Assembly: GCF_019656315.1 (NCBI RefSeq)
Contig: NZ_BPLU01000026.1
Span: 25,751-89,750, forward strand
DNA from: Flavobacterium sp. UMI-01
Lineage (GTDB): Bacteria; Bacteroidota; Bacteroidia; Flavobacteriales; Flavobacteriaceae
Direction: 5' to 3'
DNA length: 64,000 nucleotides
Shown: piece after piece, positions 17,479 through 25,296 of the stretch
Layout: each line of letters begins with the position of its first letter
Numbering within the stretch: the first letter of the stretch is position 1
Translations under genes and position numbers: made by a program
Notes under the pieces: generated by a model
What the model saw: only the letters and a program-made list of their open reading frames with translations
The model's database searches: none
Told to the model about the DNA's origin: nothing

Positions 17479-19569
17479 TTATGCTTGAGCAATATCCTGA
17501 GCTCTATACGCTTCTAACTTTTCAAAAAACGCAATTGCTTCTTGGATGTATTGTTTAGCGAACGCTTCTGTTGGTTCGTTTTTATTGATTTGGTACACTA
17601 ACTCTTTGAATGAAGTTCCCAATTCAATTTTATTTGTTTCTACAAATACAGTATCGAATGCGTCGATGATTCCCGCATGTGTATTTGTTTTTTGTTTTTC
17701 AGCCAACAACAACGCTTTCGCACCATTTACAAAACCTGCATAGGCTAAGTAAATAGCATCCGCCCATTTTTGCTCTTGGAATACTTCCTCAGCCGAAGTA
17801 ATTTTTTCCTTAGCTTCGAATAATAAAGTCGCCACTAAGTCGATTACTACACCGGCACATTCTCCAACACCTACTGCTTTTACATAGTTATCAGCATTAC
17901 CCCAATCCACAAAATCTTCTTCTGTAAGGTTGGTTACATCTGCCAATGGTTTTAAGAATTCGTAGAAATACTTTTCTCCTTTAGCATCATAATAGTCTAA
18001 GAATTTAGCACCGTTAGCATTGGCTTCAAAATCATTTAAGATCAAACGCAAGGCTTCAGGTCCACGACGGCTAGGGATTTTGATTACTTTATCAGCAAAA
18101 CGACCGTTTCCGTTTTCTAAATTTCCACCACCCAATAATACTTGCAAGGCTGGCGCTACTAATTTTCCAGAATTGATTGACATCCCTTGGAAACCAATTT
18201 CAGCCATATTGTGTTGCCCACAAGCATTCATACAACCACTAATTTTGATAGCAATTTCTTGATTGTTTAGATATTGAGGGTATTCTGTTTTTAATACTCT
18301 TTCTAATTCATCAGCAATACCTGTACTACTTGCGATACCTAAGTTACAAGTATCTGTACCTGGACAAGCGGTAATGTCTCCAATAGAATTGTATCCTAAT
18401 TGAACCATATCAAGTTTAGCTAACTCTTGGTAGAAGAATGGCAAGTTTTCTTCTTTGATGTTACGAATCACAATGTTTTGACGTAATGAAAAACGCAATT
18501 CATTGGCTCCGTAATTTTTAATCAAATCTGCCAACAATCTCGCTTTGTCAATATAAAAATCACCCAAAAGTACTTTTACACCAATCGCTACATATCCTGC
18601 TTGTTTTTGAGGTATGACATTAGATTTTTTCCAAGCTTCATAAGCTTCAACATCATCAATAGTAACTGTTGGCACTTCTAATAAAGGCTCTGTAATAGGC
18701 CCTTCAAAAGCTGTTGTATCTATTTCGTAAGAGTGGAAAGGCAAGGCTTTTTTCTCTTCTTCTACCAAACGCAAGAATTCATCACGACCTAAATCTTTGA
18801 TTAAGAACTTCAAACGTGCTTTTAGACGTTTTGCTCTTTCTCCATAACGGTCAAAAATACGAATCACTCCTTCGGCAGTTGGAATAATTTGGTTTACTGG
18901 TACAAACTCAGAAAGCAATTCAGCGTGAGAAGGCTGAGAACCTAATCCACCACCCAGCATTACTTTGAATCCTTTTTGCCCATGTACAATTTTAGGAATG
19001 AATCCTAAATCGTGTAAATAACTCAAAGCTGTATCTTTCTCAGAAGATGAGAACGAAATTTTGAATTTACGTCCCATTTCTTGACAGATTGGGTTACGCA
19101 ATAAATATTGGAACAACCCGTGTGCATACGGAGTGACATCAAATGGTTCATCTACATCCACTCCCGCTAACTCACTTGCAGTAATATTACGTACGGTGTT
19201 TCCACAAGCTTCTCTAAGAGTGATATCGTCTTTAGCCAAATCCGCCCAAAGTTCAGGTGTTCTGTCTAAGCTCACATAGTGAATTTGGATATCTTGACGG
19301 GTTGTGATATGTAAACGTCCTGTAGAATATTCCTCAGAAACGTCGGTGATTCTTTTTAATTGCTCGCTCGTCACTTTTCCATAAGGCAATTTGATACGTA
19401 TCATTTGTACGCCTTCCTGACGTTGACCGTAAATACCACGTGCCAAACGAAGACTACGAAAACGCTCGTCATCAATTTTTCCTCCACGGAATAAATGTAT
19501 TTTCTTTTCTAAATCGATAATCTCTTTTTGGACAATCGGATTTTCTATTTCTGTTCTAAAACTTTCCAT
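17479..19569 (-). CDS. Ferredoxin-type sulfite reductase with C-terminal HEPN-like domain
   Basis: 696 residues from the ATG at 19569; a longer frame from TTG 19593 would start inside a repeat and is rejected. The body is a siroheme/[4Fe-4S] sulfite/nitrite reductase: IKLPYGKVTSEQLKRIT, TTRQDIQIHYV, GNTVRNITASELAGVD, and cluster ligands TACPGTDTC (about 400-406) and SGCMNACGQH (about 443-447). Reductases of this type end near residue 560. Here about 130 further mostly helical residues follow (VVIDLVATLLFEAKEK, WADAIYLAYAGFVNGAKALLL, FAKQYIQEAIAFFEKLEAY), consistent with a HEPN domain. Reduces sulfite to sulfide; position in the cys operon argues against nitrite as main substrate. Confidence 0.87.
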   Translation of the reverse strand: MESFRTEIENPIVQKEIIDLEKKIHLFRGGKIDDERFRSLRLARGIYGQRQEGVQMIRIKLPYGKVTSEQLKRITDVSEEYSTGRLHITTRQDIQIHYVSLDRTPELWADLAKDDITLREACGNTVRNITASELAGVDVDEPFDVTPYAHGLFQYLLRNPICQEMGRKFKISFSSSEKDTALSYLHDLGFIPKIVHGQKGFKVMLGGGLGSQPSHAELLSEFVPVNQIIPTAEGVIRIFDRYGERAKRLKARLKFLIKDLGRDEFLRLVEEEKKALPFHSYEIDTTAFEGPITEPLLEVPTVTIDDVEAYEAWKKSNVIPQKQAGYVAIGVKVLLGDFYIDKARLLADLIKNYGANELRFSLRQNIVIRNIKEENLPFFYQELAKLDMVQLGYNSIGDITACPGTDTCNLGIASSTGIADELERVLKTEYPQYLNNQEIAIKISGCMNACGQHNMAEIGFQGMSINSGKLVAPALQVLLGGGNLENGNGRFADKVIKIPSRRGPEALRLILNDFEANANGAKFLDYYDAKGEKYFYEFLKPLADVTNLTEEDFVDWGNADNYVKAVGVGECAGVVIDLVATLLFEAKEKITSAEEVFQEQKWADAIYLAYAGFVNGAKALLLAEKQKTNTHAGIIDAFDTVFVETNKIELGTSFKELVYQINKNEPTEAFAKQYIQEAIAFFEKLEAYRAQDIAQA

Positions 19570-19581
19570 TTCTTTGTTTTT

Positions 19582-19625
19582 TTCCTCCCCCAACCCCCTC
19601 CGAAGGAGGGGGAGCCGAAATTGGG
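19582..19625 (-). repeat. GC-rich palindromic spacer repeat, start-codon half (sulfite reductase)
   Basis: CCTCCCCCAACCCCCTCCGA then AGGAGGGGGAGCC, a hairpin beginning about a dozen bases before the sulfite reductase ATG. Confidence 0.72.
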
Positions 19626-19655
19626 AATATTAAATCTTATTTTATTCTACTTTTT

Positions 19656-19697
19656 TATCCTAGCTCACTACCCTTTGGAGAGGTGTGGGGTGGGGAT
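19656..19697 (-). repeat. GC-rich palindromic spacer repeat, stop-codon half (cysN)
   Basis: CCTAGCTCACTACCCTTTGG then AGAGGTGTGGGGTGGGGATTA, ending on the cysN stop codon. Same GGTGGGGATT end as the copies at 9239-9276 and 21045-21081. Confidence 0.7.
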
Positions 19698-20941
19698 TAC
19701 TTTATAAATCCTACTCCTGCTGTTGTATTAGTTGAAGTATCGATTAAAATAAAAGCACCATTAGCTTTGTTCTCGTTATAAGAATCAAAATACAAAGGTT
19801 TGCTTAACTTGATAGATACCTCTCCTATTTCATTCAAAGACAATTCAGAAGCTTGTGTTGTTCCTGAATAATCTGTAGCAATCACATTACGAACACTATC
19901 CACCTTTGCTAACACTCTATTGGTATTATGTTGAACTAAATATTTGGTTCCAGCAACTAATTTTTTGCTATCCATCCAACAGATCGTTGTTGTAATATCT
20001 TTTTCAATTCTTGGCAATTCGCCTGATTTCACAATCATATCACCTCTCGTAACATTGATGTCATTTTCTAACTCAATTGTAATCGAAGAACCTGCTGTGG
20101 CCTCATCGAATTGTTGGTCAAAAAAGTGAATTTTAGACACCTTAGATTGTGTTAAAGATGGCAATACAGTTACCGCGTCCCCTACTTTGATATTATTGCC
20201 ATATAATTTTCCCGCATACCCTCTAAAATCATGGTACTGCTCCGTTTTAGGACGAATTACCGTTTGCACAGGGAAACGAGTTTGTCCTTTTTCGTAAACG
20301 TCTGTTGGCTCTAAAGCTTCCAAATGCTCTAAGATAGTTTGTCCTTGGTACCAAGGCATTCCTCCTAAAGATTCAACCACATTATCTCCTGTCAAAGCAC
20401 TTAACGGAATGTAACTTACGTTTTGTTCTTTGAAAGTACTTTTTGCATTCAATTCTTCAAAATCGGCTTTAATTTTATTGAAAACCTCTTCAGAGTAATC
20501 AACTAAATCCATTTTGTTAACCGCTACAATCACTTCTTTTACTCTCAATAAATTATTGATAAAAAAGTGACGGTAGGTTTGCTCGATTACCCCTTTACGA
20601 GCATCAATCAAAATAATCGATACTTGCGAAGTCGAAGCTCCCGTTACCATGTTACGCGTATATTCTACGTGACCTGGCGTATCGGCAATAATATAACTCT
20701 TTTTAGCAGTTGAGAAATAAATGTGAGCCACATCAATGGTGATTCCTTGCTCTCTCTCCGCAACCAATCCGTCAGTAGCCAAAGAGAAATCTAAATAATC
20801 GTACCCTTTTAATTTACTGCTTCTTTCAATTGCTTCTAATTTATCAGTCGTTAAAGACTGTGTATCGTATAATAATCTCCCGATTAATGTACTCTTCCCA
20901 TCATCTACACTTCCTGCTGTTGCTATTTTTAAAACTTCCAT
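19697..20941 (-). CDS. cysN: Sulfate adenylyltransferase GTPase subunit CysN
   Basis: 414-residue EF-Tu-like GTPase that drives ATP sulfurylase: G1 GSVDDGKSTLIGRLLYDT (about 10-27), G2 region REQGITIDVAHIYF, G3 DTPGHVEYTRNM, G4 NKMDLVDY, and domain II/III with RPKTEQYHDFRGYAGKLYG. No APS kinase domain is fused and no cysC is present, in keeping with an APS-reducing pathway. Pairs with CysD encoded immediately upstream. Confidence 0.94.
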   Translation of the reverse strand: MEVLKIATAGSVDDGKSTLIGRLLYDTQSLTTDKLEAIERSSKLKGYDYLDFSLATDGLVAEREQGITIDVAHIYFSTAKKSYIIADTPGHVEYTRNMVTGASTSQVSIILIDARKGVIEQTYRHFFINNLLRVKEVIVAVNKMDLVDYSEEVFNKIKADFEELNAKSTFKEQNVSYIPLSALTGDNVVESLGGMPWYQGQTILEHLEALEPTDVYEKGQTRFPVQTVIRPKTEQYHDFRGYAGKLYGNNIKVGDAVTVLPSLTQSKVSKIHFFDQQFDEATAGSSITIELENDINVTRGDMIVKSGELPRIEKDITTTICWMDSKKLVAGTKYLVQHNTNRVLAKVDSVRNVIATDYSGTTQASELSLNEIGEVSIKLSKPLYFDSYNENKANGAFILIDTSTNTTAGVGFIK

Positions 20942-20948
20942 ATCTTTT

Positions 20949-20987
20949 TCCCCTCCCCGACCCTCCCCAAAGGGGAGGGAGCCGAGA
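20949..20987 (-). repeat. GC-rich palindromic spacer repeat, start-codon half (cysN)
   Basis: CCCCTCCCCGACCCTCCCCA then AAGGGGAGGGAGCC, a hairpin just before the cysN ATG. Confidence 0.72.
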
Positions 20988-21044
20988 CTATTGTTTTACT
21001 TGTTATATATCTTTATTTGTTACCTTCATATTTAATCTCCAATA

Positions 21045-21081
21045 CCTCCCTCCCCATCGGGGAGGGCTGGGGTGGGGATTC
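21045..21081 (-). repeat. GC-rich palindromic spacer repeat, stop-codon half (cysD)
   Basis: CCTCCCTCCCC-AT-CGGGGAGGG hairpin then CTGGGGTGGGGATT, abutting the cysD stop codon. Confidence 0.72.
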
Positions 21082-21980
21082 TAAAAGTATCCTTGTTGTT
21101 TTCTTTTTTCCATCGCTGCCTCCGAACGTTTGTCGTCGATTCTGGCACCTCTTTCTGAAATAGTGGAAGCTCTAATTTCACCAACTACTTCTGCAATTGT
21201 TGCTGCATAGGAATCAACAGCCGCTGTACAGCTCATATCTCCTACCGTTCTAAAACGTACAATTCTTTCTTCAACAATTTCGTCTTCTTCTTGATATACG
21301 TGTGGAGAATGTGACCAAATCATCCCATCTCTCAAAAACACCTTACGTTTGTGTGAAAAATAAATCGAAGGGATTTCAATTTGTTCTTGTTCTATATAAC
21401 TCCAAACGTCTAATTCAGTCCAGTTTGAAATAGGAAATACACGTACGTTTTGTCCCATCTCAATTTTTCCATTCAATAAATCAAACAGCTCAGGACGTTG
21501 ATTTTTTTCATCCCATTGGCCAAAATCATCACGAACAGAGAAAATACGTTCTTTAGCTCTTGCTTTTTCTTCATCACGACGCGCACCACCAATACAAGCA
21601 TCAAATTTAAATTCTTCGATAGCATCTAATAAAGTGGTGGTTTGCAAACTATTTCTACTTGCATATTTTCCTGTCTCCTCAACAACTTTCCCTTGATCGA
21701 TAGCATCTTGCACATTACGTACTATAAGCTCCAATCCTAATTCTTTTACCAATTTATCTCTAAACTCAATAGTTTCAGGAAAATTATGCCCCGTATCTAC
21801 GTGTAATAACGGAAAAGGAATTTTGGCTGGAAAAAAAGCCTTTTGTGCTAATCGCACCAAAGTAATCGAATCTTTTCCTCCTGAAAAAAGCAACACTGGC
21901 TTTTCAAATTGAGAAATCACTTCTCTAAATATGTAAATCGCTTCGCTTTCTAAAGCATTTGTTTTTAAAACTGAACTCAT
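21081..21980 (-). CDS. cysD: Sulfate adenylyltransferase subunit CysD
   Basis: 299 residues, catalytic subunit making APS from ATP and sulfate. PP-loop LLFSGGKDSITLVRLAQKAF (about 30-49), LHVDTGHNFPETIEFRD, GGARRDEEKARAKERIFS, NWTELDVWSYIEQEQI, and the C-terminal ISERGARIDDKRSEAAMEKRKQQGYF region are all characteristic. ATG at 21980. It follows cysH after a 136-nt spacer. Confidence 0.95.
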   Translation of the reverse strand: MSSVLKTNALESEAIYIFREVISQFEKPVLLFSGGKDSITLVRLAQKAFFPAKIPFPLLHVDTGHNFPETIEFRDKLVKELGLELIVRNVQDAIDQGKVVEETGKYASRNSLQTTTLLDAIEEFKFDACIGGARRDEEKARAKERIFSVRDDFGQWDEKNQRPELFDLLNGKIEMGQNVRVFPISNWTELDVWSYIEQEQIEIPSIYFSHKRKVFLRDGMIWSHSPHVYQEEDEIVEERIVRFRTVGDMSCTAAVDSYAATIAEVVGEIRASTISERGARIDDKRSEAAMEKRKQQGYF

Positions 21981-22082
21981 TCTTTTTTTTGTTTAAAAGT
22001 TTAAGGTTTAAAGTTTAAGGTTGTTACTCCTTTTCTATAACCTCTTAACATTTTCTATTTTCTATGTATCTCTTCTATTTTT

Positions 22083-22110
22083 CAACTAACCGATTAAACA
22101 ACTAACCGAT
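22083..22110. repeat. Tandem 12-mer CAACTAACCGAT
   Basis: CAACTAACCGAT occurs at 22083-22094 and again at 22099-22110 in the cysH-cysD spacer, next to AGTTTAAAGTTTAAGG-type simple repeats (about 21990-22022). No function is evident. Confidence 0.6.
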
Positions 22111-22116
22111 ATACTT

Positions 22117-22818
22117 TTATTTTCCGTGCAAACCACATTCTTTATGACTTGATTCCCACGACCATCTTCCTGCTCTGATATCTTCTCCAGGAAGAATCGC
22201 TCTTGTACATGGGGCACAACCTATACTTACAAATCCTTTTTTATGCAAGCTGTTTTGTGGCACATTATTATCGTCAATGTATTTTTGAACCTCTTCTAAT
22301 GACCATTTTAACAAAGGATTGAATTTAATGATTTGGAAATTAGCATCGTATTCAAATAAATGTAAATCACTTCTGTTCTCCGACTGCTCTGCCCGCAAAC
22401 CTGTAATCCATACTTCATTTCCCGCCAAAGCTTTCTTAAGCGGTACTACTTTACGAATAAAACAACATTCTTTTCTATTCTCAACTGATTCGTAAAAGCT
22501 ATTTGGCCCCTTCTTCTCTAATAATTCCTCTACTGCTTTCGCTTCCGGAAAATATACTTTAATTGGTGTTTTGTATTTCTTTTGAGTTCTATGAAAAACA
22601 TCATAAGTCTCTTGAAACAAACGACCTGTATCTAAAGTAAAAATTGTCACTGGAGCACCACTTTTTTCAATTAGGTCAGTAATCACCTGATCTTCCTGCC
22701 CAAAAGAAGTGGAAAAAACCACTTTATCTTTATATTCATTTGCTAAAAAAACAAAAGCCTCTTCAATGGAAAAGTCTTTTGTTTTTTCAATTAATGCATT
22801 CACTATTGTTGTACTCAT
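22117..22818 (-). CDS. cysH: Adenylylsulfate (APS) reductase, CysH family
   Basis: 233 residues. FSTSFGQEDQVI nucleotide loop (about 35-46), FTLDTGRLFQETYD, the double-Cys motif KECCFIRKVVPL (Cys118-119), IGCAPCTRAI (Cys pair near 205-208) and catalytic KECGLH near the C-terminus. The CC...CxxC ligands mark the [4Fe-4S] form that reduces APS directly rather than PAPS, matching the absence of an APS kinase gene. First gene of the cys operon, with a consensus promoter and a candidate operator upstream. Confidence 0.93.
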   Translation of the reverse strand: MSTTIVNALIEKTKDFSIEEAFVFLANEYKDKVVFSTSFGQEDQVITDLIEKSGAPVTIFTLDTGRLFQETYDVFHRTQKKYKTPIKVYFPEAKAVEELLEKKGPNSFYESVENRKECCFIRKVVPLKKALAGNEVWITGLRAEQSENRSDLHLFEYDANFQIIKFNPLLKWSLEEVQKYIDDNNVPQNSLHKKGFVSIGCAPCTRAILPGEDIRAGRWSWESSHKECGLHGK

Positions 22819-22837
22819 TTGTTTTCTTTTTCTATAA

Positions 22838-22866
22838 AATCTATTACCCTATCGGTTTAGTAGATT
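22838..22866 (-). promoter_or_regulatory. Candidate operator of the cys operon
   Basis: 29-bp imperfect palindrome with outer arms AATCTA/TAGATT (22838-22843, 22861-22866) around ACCCTATCGGT (22846-22856). It spans the expected transcript start of cysH. A similar core, ACCTATAGG, lies upstream of the divergent TSUP gene. An Rrf2-type regulator is encoded 1.2 kb away. Confidence 0.45.
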
Positions 22867-22872
22867 ACTCCG

Positions 22873-22880
22873 CAAAATTA
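22873..22880 (-). promoter_or_regulatory. Promoter -7 element of cysH
   Basis: Minus-strand TAATTTTG matches TAnnTTTG, 55 nt before the cysH start. A second match, TATCTTTG, lies further upstream at 23058-23051. Confidence 0.6.
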
Positions 22881-23050
22881 CTACTTATTTCCAAATAACA
22901 AAACATTATATTCATTTTTTTTAATCACCCTAGATTCTAATGTATTGAAAATCCGAACTTAAGCTTAATACCACTTCTCGAAACACCAATTTCAAGTAAA
23001 ACTCAACTTTAACATAGCTGCTCAACCCTTGCAAAACCTCAAATTCTGCG

Positions 23051-23058
23051 CAAAGATA
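23051..23058 (-). promoter_or_regulatory. Second, distal -7 element facing cysH
   Basis: Minus-strand TATCTTTG matches the consensus and would give a leader of about 225 nt. No terminator, riboswitch or Cys-rich leader ORF was found in that leader. Confidence 0.4.
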
Positions 23059-23095
23059 CATTAATTTTTTTAATTTATTTTTTAAACTCTACTTT

Positions 23096-23131
23096 ACCTA
23101 TAGGATTATTATAAAATAGTTATTAGATTTG
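23096..23131 (+). promoter_or_regulatory. TSUP promoter with operator-like ACCTATAGGA
   Basis: TAGATTTG at 23124-23131 is the -7 element, 17 nt before the ATG. ACCTATAGGA (23096-23105) sits near the -33 position and resembles the core of the cysH operator candidate read on the minus strand (ACCGATAGGG). Confidence 0.5.
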
Positions 23132-23148
23132 CCAAAAAATATATCAAT

Positions 23149-23931
23149 ATGGACTTTCAATTAGGATTAGTTATTGCTGGTTTAGCAGTAGGATTTGTAG
23201 TAGGATTAACAGGTGTAGGTGGTGGTTCCTTAATGACCCCTATTTTATTGTGGTTTGGAATTCCTCCCACCACAGCTGTAGGTACTGATTTATTATATGC
23301 GGCATATACTAAAATGGCCGGTATATTTGTACATCATAAAAAGAAAAACATCAATTGGAAAATTACAGGATGGCTTTCCTTAGGAAGCATTCCTGCGGCG
23401 CTAATCACATTATGGATTTTAGATAGCATCAAAACCGATATTTCGGCCGTGAATGCTGTTATAAAATACAGCTTAGGTTGGGCTTTGCTGTTCACATCAG
23501 TAGCAGTGCTTTTCAAAAAGAAAATCATGGACTTCTCTAAAAAACACTCTGGTGATAAATTCCACAAGGAAAGTAACACGCAAAATATGTTAACTATTGC
23601 GATAGGCGTAATGCTTGGTGCAACAGTAACTTTAACTTCGATTGGTGCTGGTGCATTAGGAACAGTAACGTTATTTTTCCTTTACCCTCTTTTACCCACT
23701 CCCAAATTAGTAGGCACCGAAATTGCTCACGCTGTACCCTTGACCTTGGTAGCAGGTCTTGGACACGCCACAATGGGAAATATCGATTATTTGCTATTAG
23801 GACAATTGTTAATGGGTTCTTTACCTGGTATTTTCATAGGAAGTATGTTAAGCGGTAAAATTCCTGATTTGTATTTAAGAAATGCTATCGCCATCATGTT
23901 GTTTTTTGTGGGATACAAATTAATTTTTTAA
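23149..23931 (+). CDS. TSUP-family sulfite exporter / sulfur transporter
   Basis: 260-residue membrane protein with about eight hydrophobic segments. Both TSUP repeats can be seen: GFVVGLTGVGGGSLMTPILLWFGIPPTTAVGTDLLYAA near the N-terminus, and IGVMLGATVTLTSIGAGALGTVTLFFLYP...LVGTEIAHAVPLTLVAGLGH in the second half. TSUP (TauE/SafE) members export or import sulfite, sulfonates or thiosulfate. Divergent to the cysH operon and sharing an operator-like sequence, so probably moves a sulfur compound of assimilation. Direction of transport is not decidable from sequence. Confidence 0.85.
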   Translation: MDFQLGLVIAGLAVGFVVGLTGVGGGSLMTPILLWFGIPPTTAVGTDLLYAAYTKMAGIFVHHKKKNINWKITGWLSLGSIPAALITLWILDSIKTDISAVNAVIKYSLGWALLFTSVAVLFKKKIMDFSKKHSGDKFHKESNTQNMLTIAIGVMLGATVTLTSIGAGALGTVTLFFLYPLLPTPKLVGTEIAHAVPLTLVAGLGHATMGNIDYLLLGQLLMGSLPGIFIGSMLSGKIPDLYLRNAIAIMLFFVGYKLIF

Positions 23932-23965
23932 ATATATAAATTTGTTACAATTTAGCAAAACAAAC

Positions 23966-24008
23966 AAAAACGACCCTTTCCAAATGTACAGTGGAAAGGG
24001 TCGTTTTT
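23966..24008. terminator. Bidirectional terminator between TSUP and Rrf2 genes
   Basis: 16-bp perfect stem AAAAACGACCCTTTCC (23966-23981) / GGAAAGGGTCGTTTTT (23993-24008), with T runs on both strands, between convergent genes. Confidence 0.92.
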
Positions 24009-24026
24009 TATTTGGGACTAAAACTT

Positions 24027-24437
24027 TTAAAAAGCAATATCAGCTAAACTATTATTTTCTAAAATCATCAAAGTATTATCACGTACTTCAGTCATCAATT
24101 TTCGAACCGCACAACTGGCTTCATCTGTGCAATCATCGCAAGGCTCATAAAAATTATGACTGGCACATGGCAATAAGGCAATTGGCCCTTCAAGAATGCG
24201 ATATACCTTAGCCATGTTAATATCCTTAGGTTCTTTGATTAAATAATAACCGCCACCTTTTCCTTTTTTGGCACCCAAAAATCCAGAATGACGCAACAAC
24301 AATAATATACTTTCTAAAAACTTAATCGAAATGTTTTCAGACTTTGCTATATCAGCAATAGCCACAGGTGTCTGATCTTCTTGGCGTGCCAAAAAGGTCA
24401 AAGCTTTGATTCCGTATTTTGTTTTTTTAGATAACAT
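24027..24437 (-). CDS. Rrf2-family transcriptional regulator
   Basis: 136 residues: winged helix MLSKKTKYGIKALTFLARQ...VAIADIAKSENISIKFLESILLLLRHSGFLGAKKGKGGGYYL, then a dimer region with Cys91, Cys100, Cys103 and Cys109 (PCASHNFYEPCDDC, EASC). Four Cys in this position recall Fe-S-sensing Rrf2 proteins (IscR, NsrR, RsrR), although the spacing is unlike IscR. Its location beside cysH/TSUP suggests control of sulfur assimilation, comparable with CymR; this is inferred. Confidence 0.87.
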   Translation of the reverse strand: MLSKKTKYGIKALTFLARQEDQTPVAIADIAKSENISIKFLESILLLLRHSGFLGAKKGKGGGYYLIKEPKDINMAKVYRILEGPIALLPCASHNFYEPCDDCTDEASCAVRKLMTEVRDNTLMILENNSLADIAF

Positions 24438-24472
24438 TTTGAATTAAGGATTTTTTATTTGGAAATTAGCAT

Positions 24473-25186
24473 TTAAGATATCCATGTATCTTCAATTTTA
24501 TCAATTTCCCAAACACCATTTATTTCTTTTACATAGACATTGTAACCTCGTCCACATCTTCCACAATAACTAAAACTAGCTTTAAATAAACCTTTCGTTT
24601 TTTCTTTATCAAATTGAATTCTAGAAATAGTAAAAATCCCAGAAAACACAAAGTTATAATTTCGTTCAAATAGAAGATAAGGATGATTGTCTGTATTAGA
24701 AAATTCTGAAATATTTTTTAATTTAAATTTATTATTTAGCTTGATTTTACTATAATCAAACAGAAATTGCCTTAAGGTATCTTTACCTTTGACTGAAAAT
24801 TCTGAAATTGGAAATTCCTCTAATAACTTTTTGTCAAAATAAGGATTAAAATCGTTTTTAATCCAAGGATTGAAGGCTAAAATTATTTCAGAAGTATCTT
24901 TTTTTGCAACTTCTCTCCTTGTTTCCCATTTTTTATACCTAATTTCTTGCTCTTCTGTTATTTTAGTAGAATCCAAAAAAACATCTCCTTTTTTATCAGT
25001 AACAAATTCACCTAACATTGGAGAAGGTTCCACCATCCTACTATCTACACAAATAGAGTCAACTAAACTCGGCAAAATTTGAGTTAAAACCGCTTTTTCT
25101 AATTCAAATTCATCTTTGTTACTTTCACAATATACAGTTGACAAAAATAAAAGTAAAGTACTAATTGAACCAACAATTTTAATCAT
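24473..25186 (-). CDS. Putative lipoprotein, unknown function
   Basis: 237 residues. N-terminal MIKIVGSISTLLLFLSTVYC has a lipobox-like LSTVYC with Cys20. The remainder is hydrophilic and AT-rich with no recognised domain. Near the C-terminus SFSYCGRCGRGYNVYV holds a Cys pair, and NGVWEIDKIEDTWIS resembles endings of NTF2-like or DUF-type extracytoplasmic proteins. Same strand as the Rrf2 gene, 35 nt upstream of it, so they may share a transcript. Function unknown. Confidence 0.55.
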   Translation of the reverse strand: MIKIVGSISTLLLFLSTVYCESNKDEFELEKAVLTQILPSLVDSICVDSRMVEPSPMLGEFVTDKKGDVFLDSTKITEEQEIRYKKWETRREVAKKDTSEIILAFNPWIKNDFNPYFDKKLLEEFPISEFSVKGKDTLRQFLFDYSKIKLNNKFKLKNISEFSNTDNHPYLLFERNYNFVFSGIFTISRIQFDKEKTKGLFKASFSYCGRCGRGYNVYVKEINGVWEIDKIEDTWIS

Positions 25187-25227
25187 AGTAGAATAATTAA
25201 AATCAAATATGATAAAAAAATATGAAT

Positions 25228-25276
25228 AAAAAAAAAACGATTTTTGATTTACAGAAAATCTGCAATCAAAAATCGT
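25228..25276 (-). terminator. Terminator after the PLP sulfhydrylase gene
   Basis: 13-bp stem ACGATTTTTGATT (25237-25249) / AATCAAAAATCGT (25264-25276) with a T run on the minus strand, about 20 nt after the stop codon. Confidence 0.85.
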
Positions 25277-25296
25277 TAGTCTTCAATCTTTAATCA

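Noticed and set aside
19570..19593. Longer start of the sulfite reductase at TTG 19593
   Set aside because: The added codons lie within a repeat element and ATG 19569 gives the usual N-terminus.
9169..21081. CRISPR-like array from recurrent GC-rich repeats
   Set aside because: Copies are kilobases apart, palindromic and at gene borders, with no regular spacers and no cas genes.
22819..23045. Possible riboswitch or Cys leader in the long cysH leader
   Set aside because: No terminator, no Cys-rich short ORF (only a 16-codon frame with one Cys) and no aptamer signature were found.
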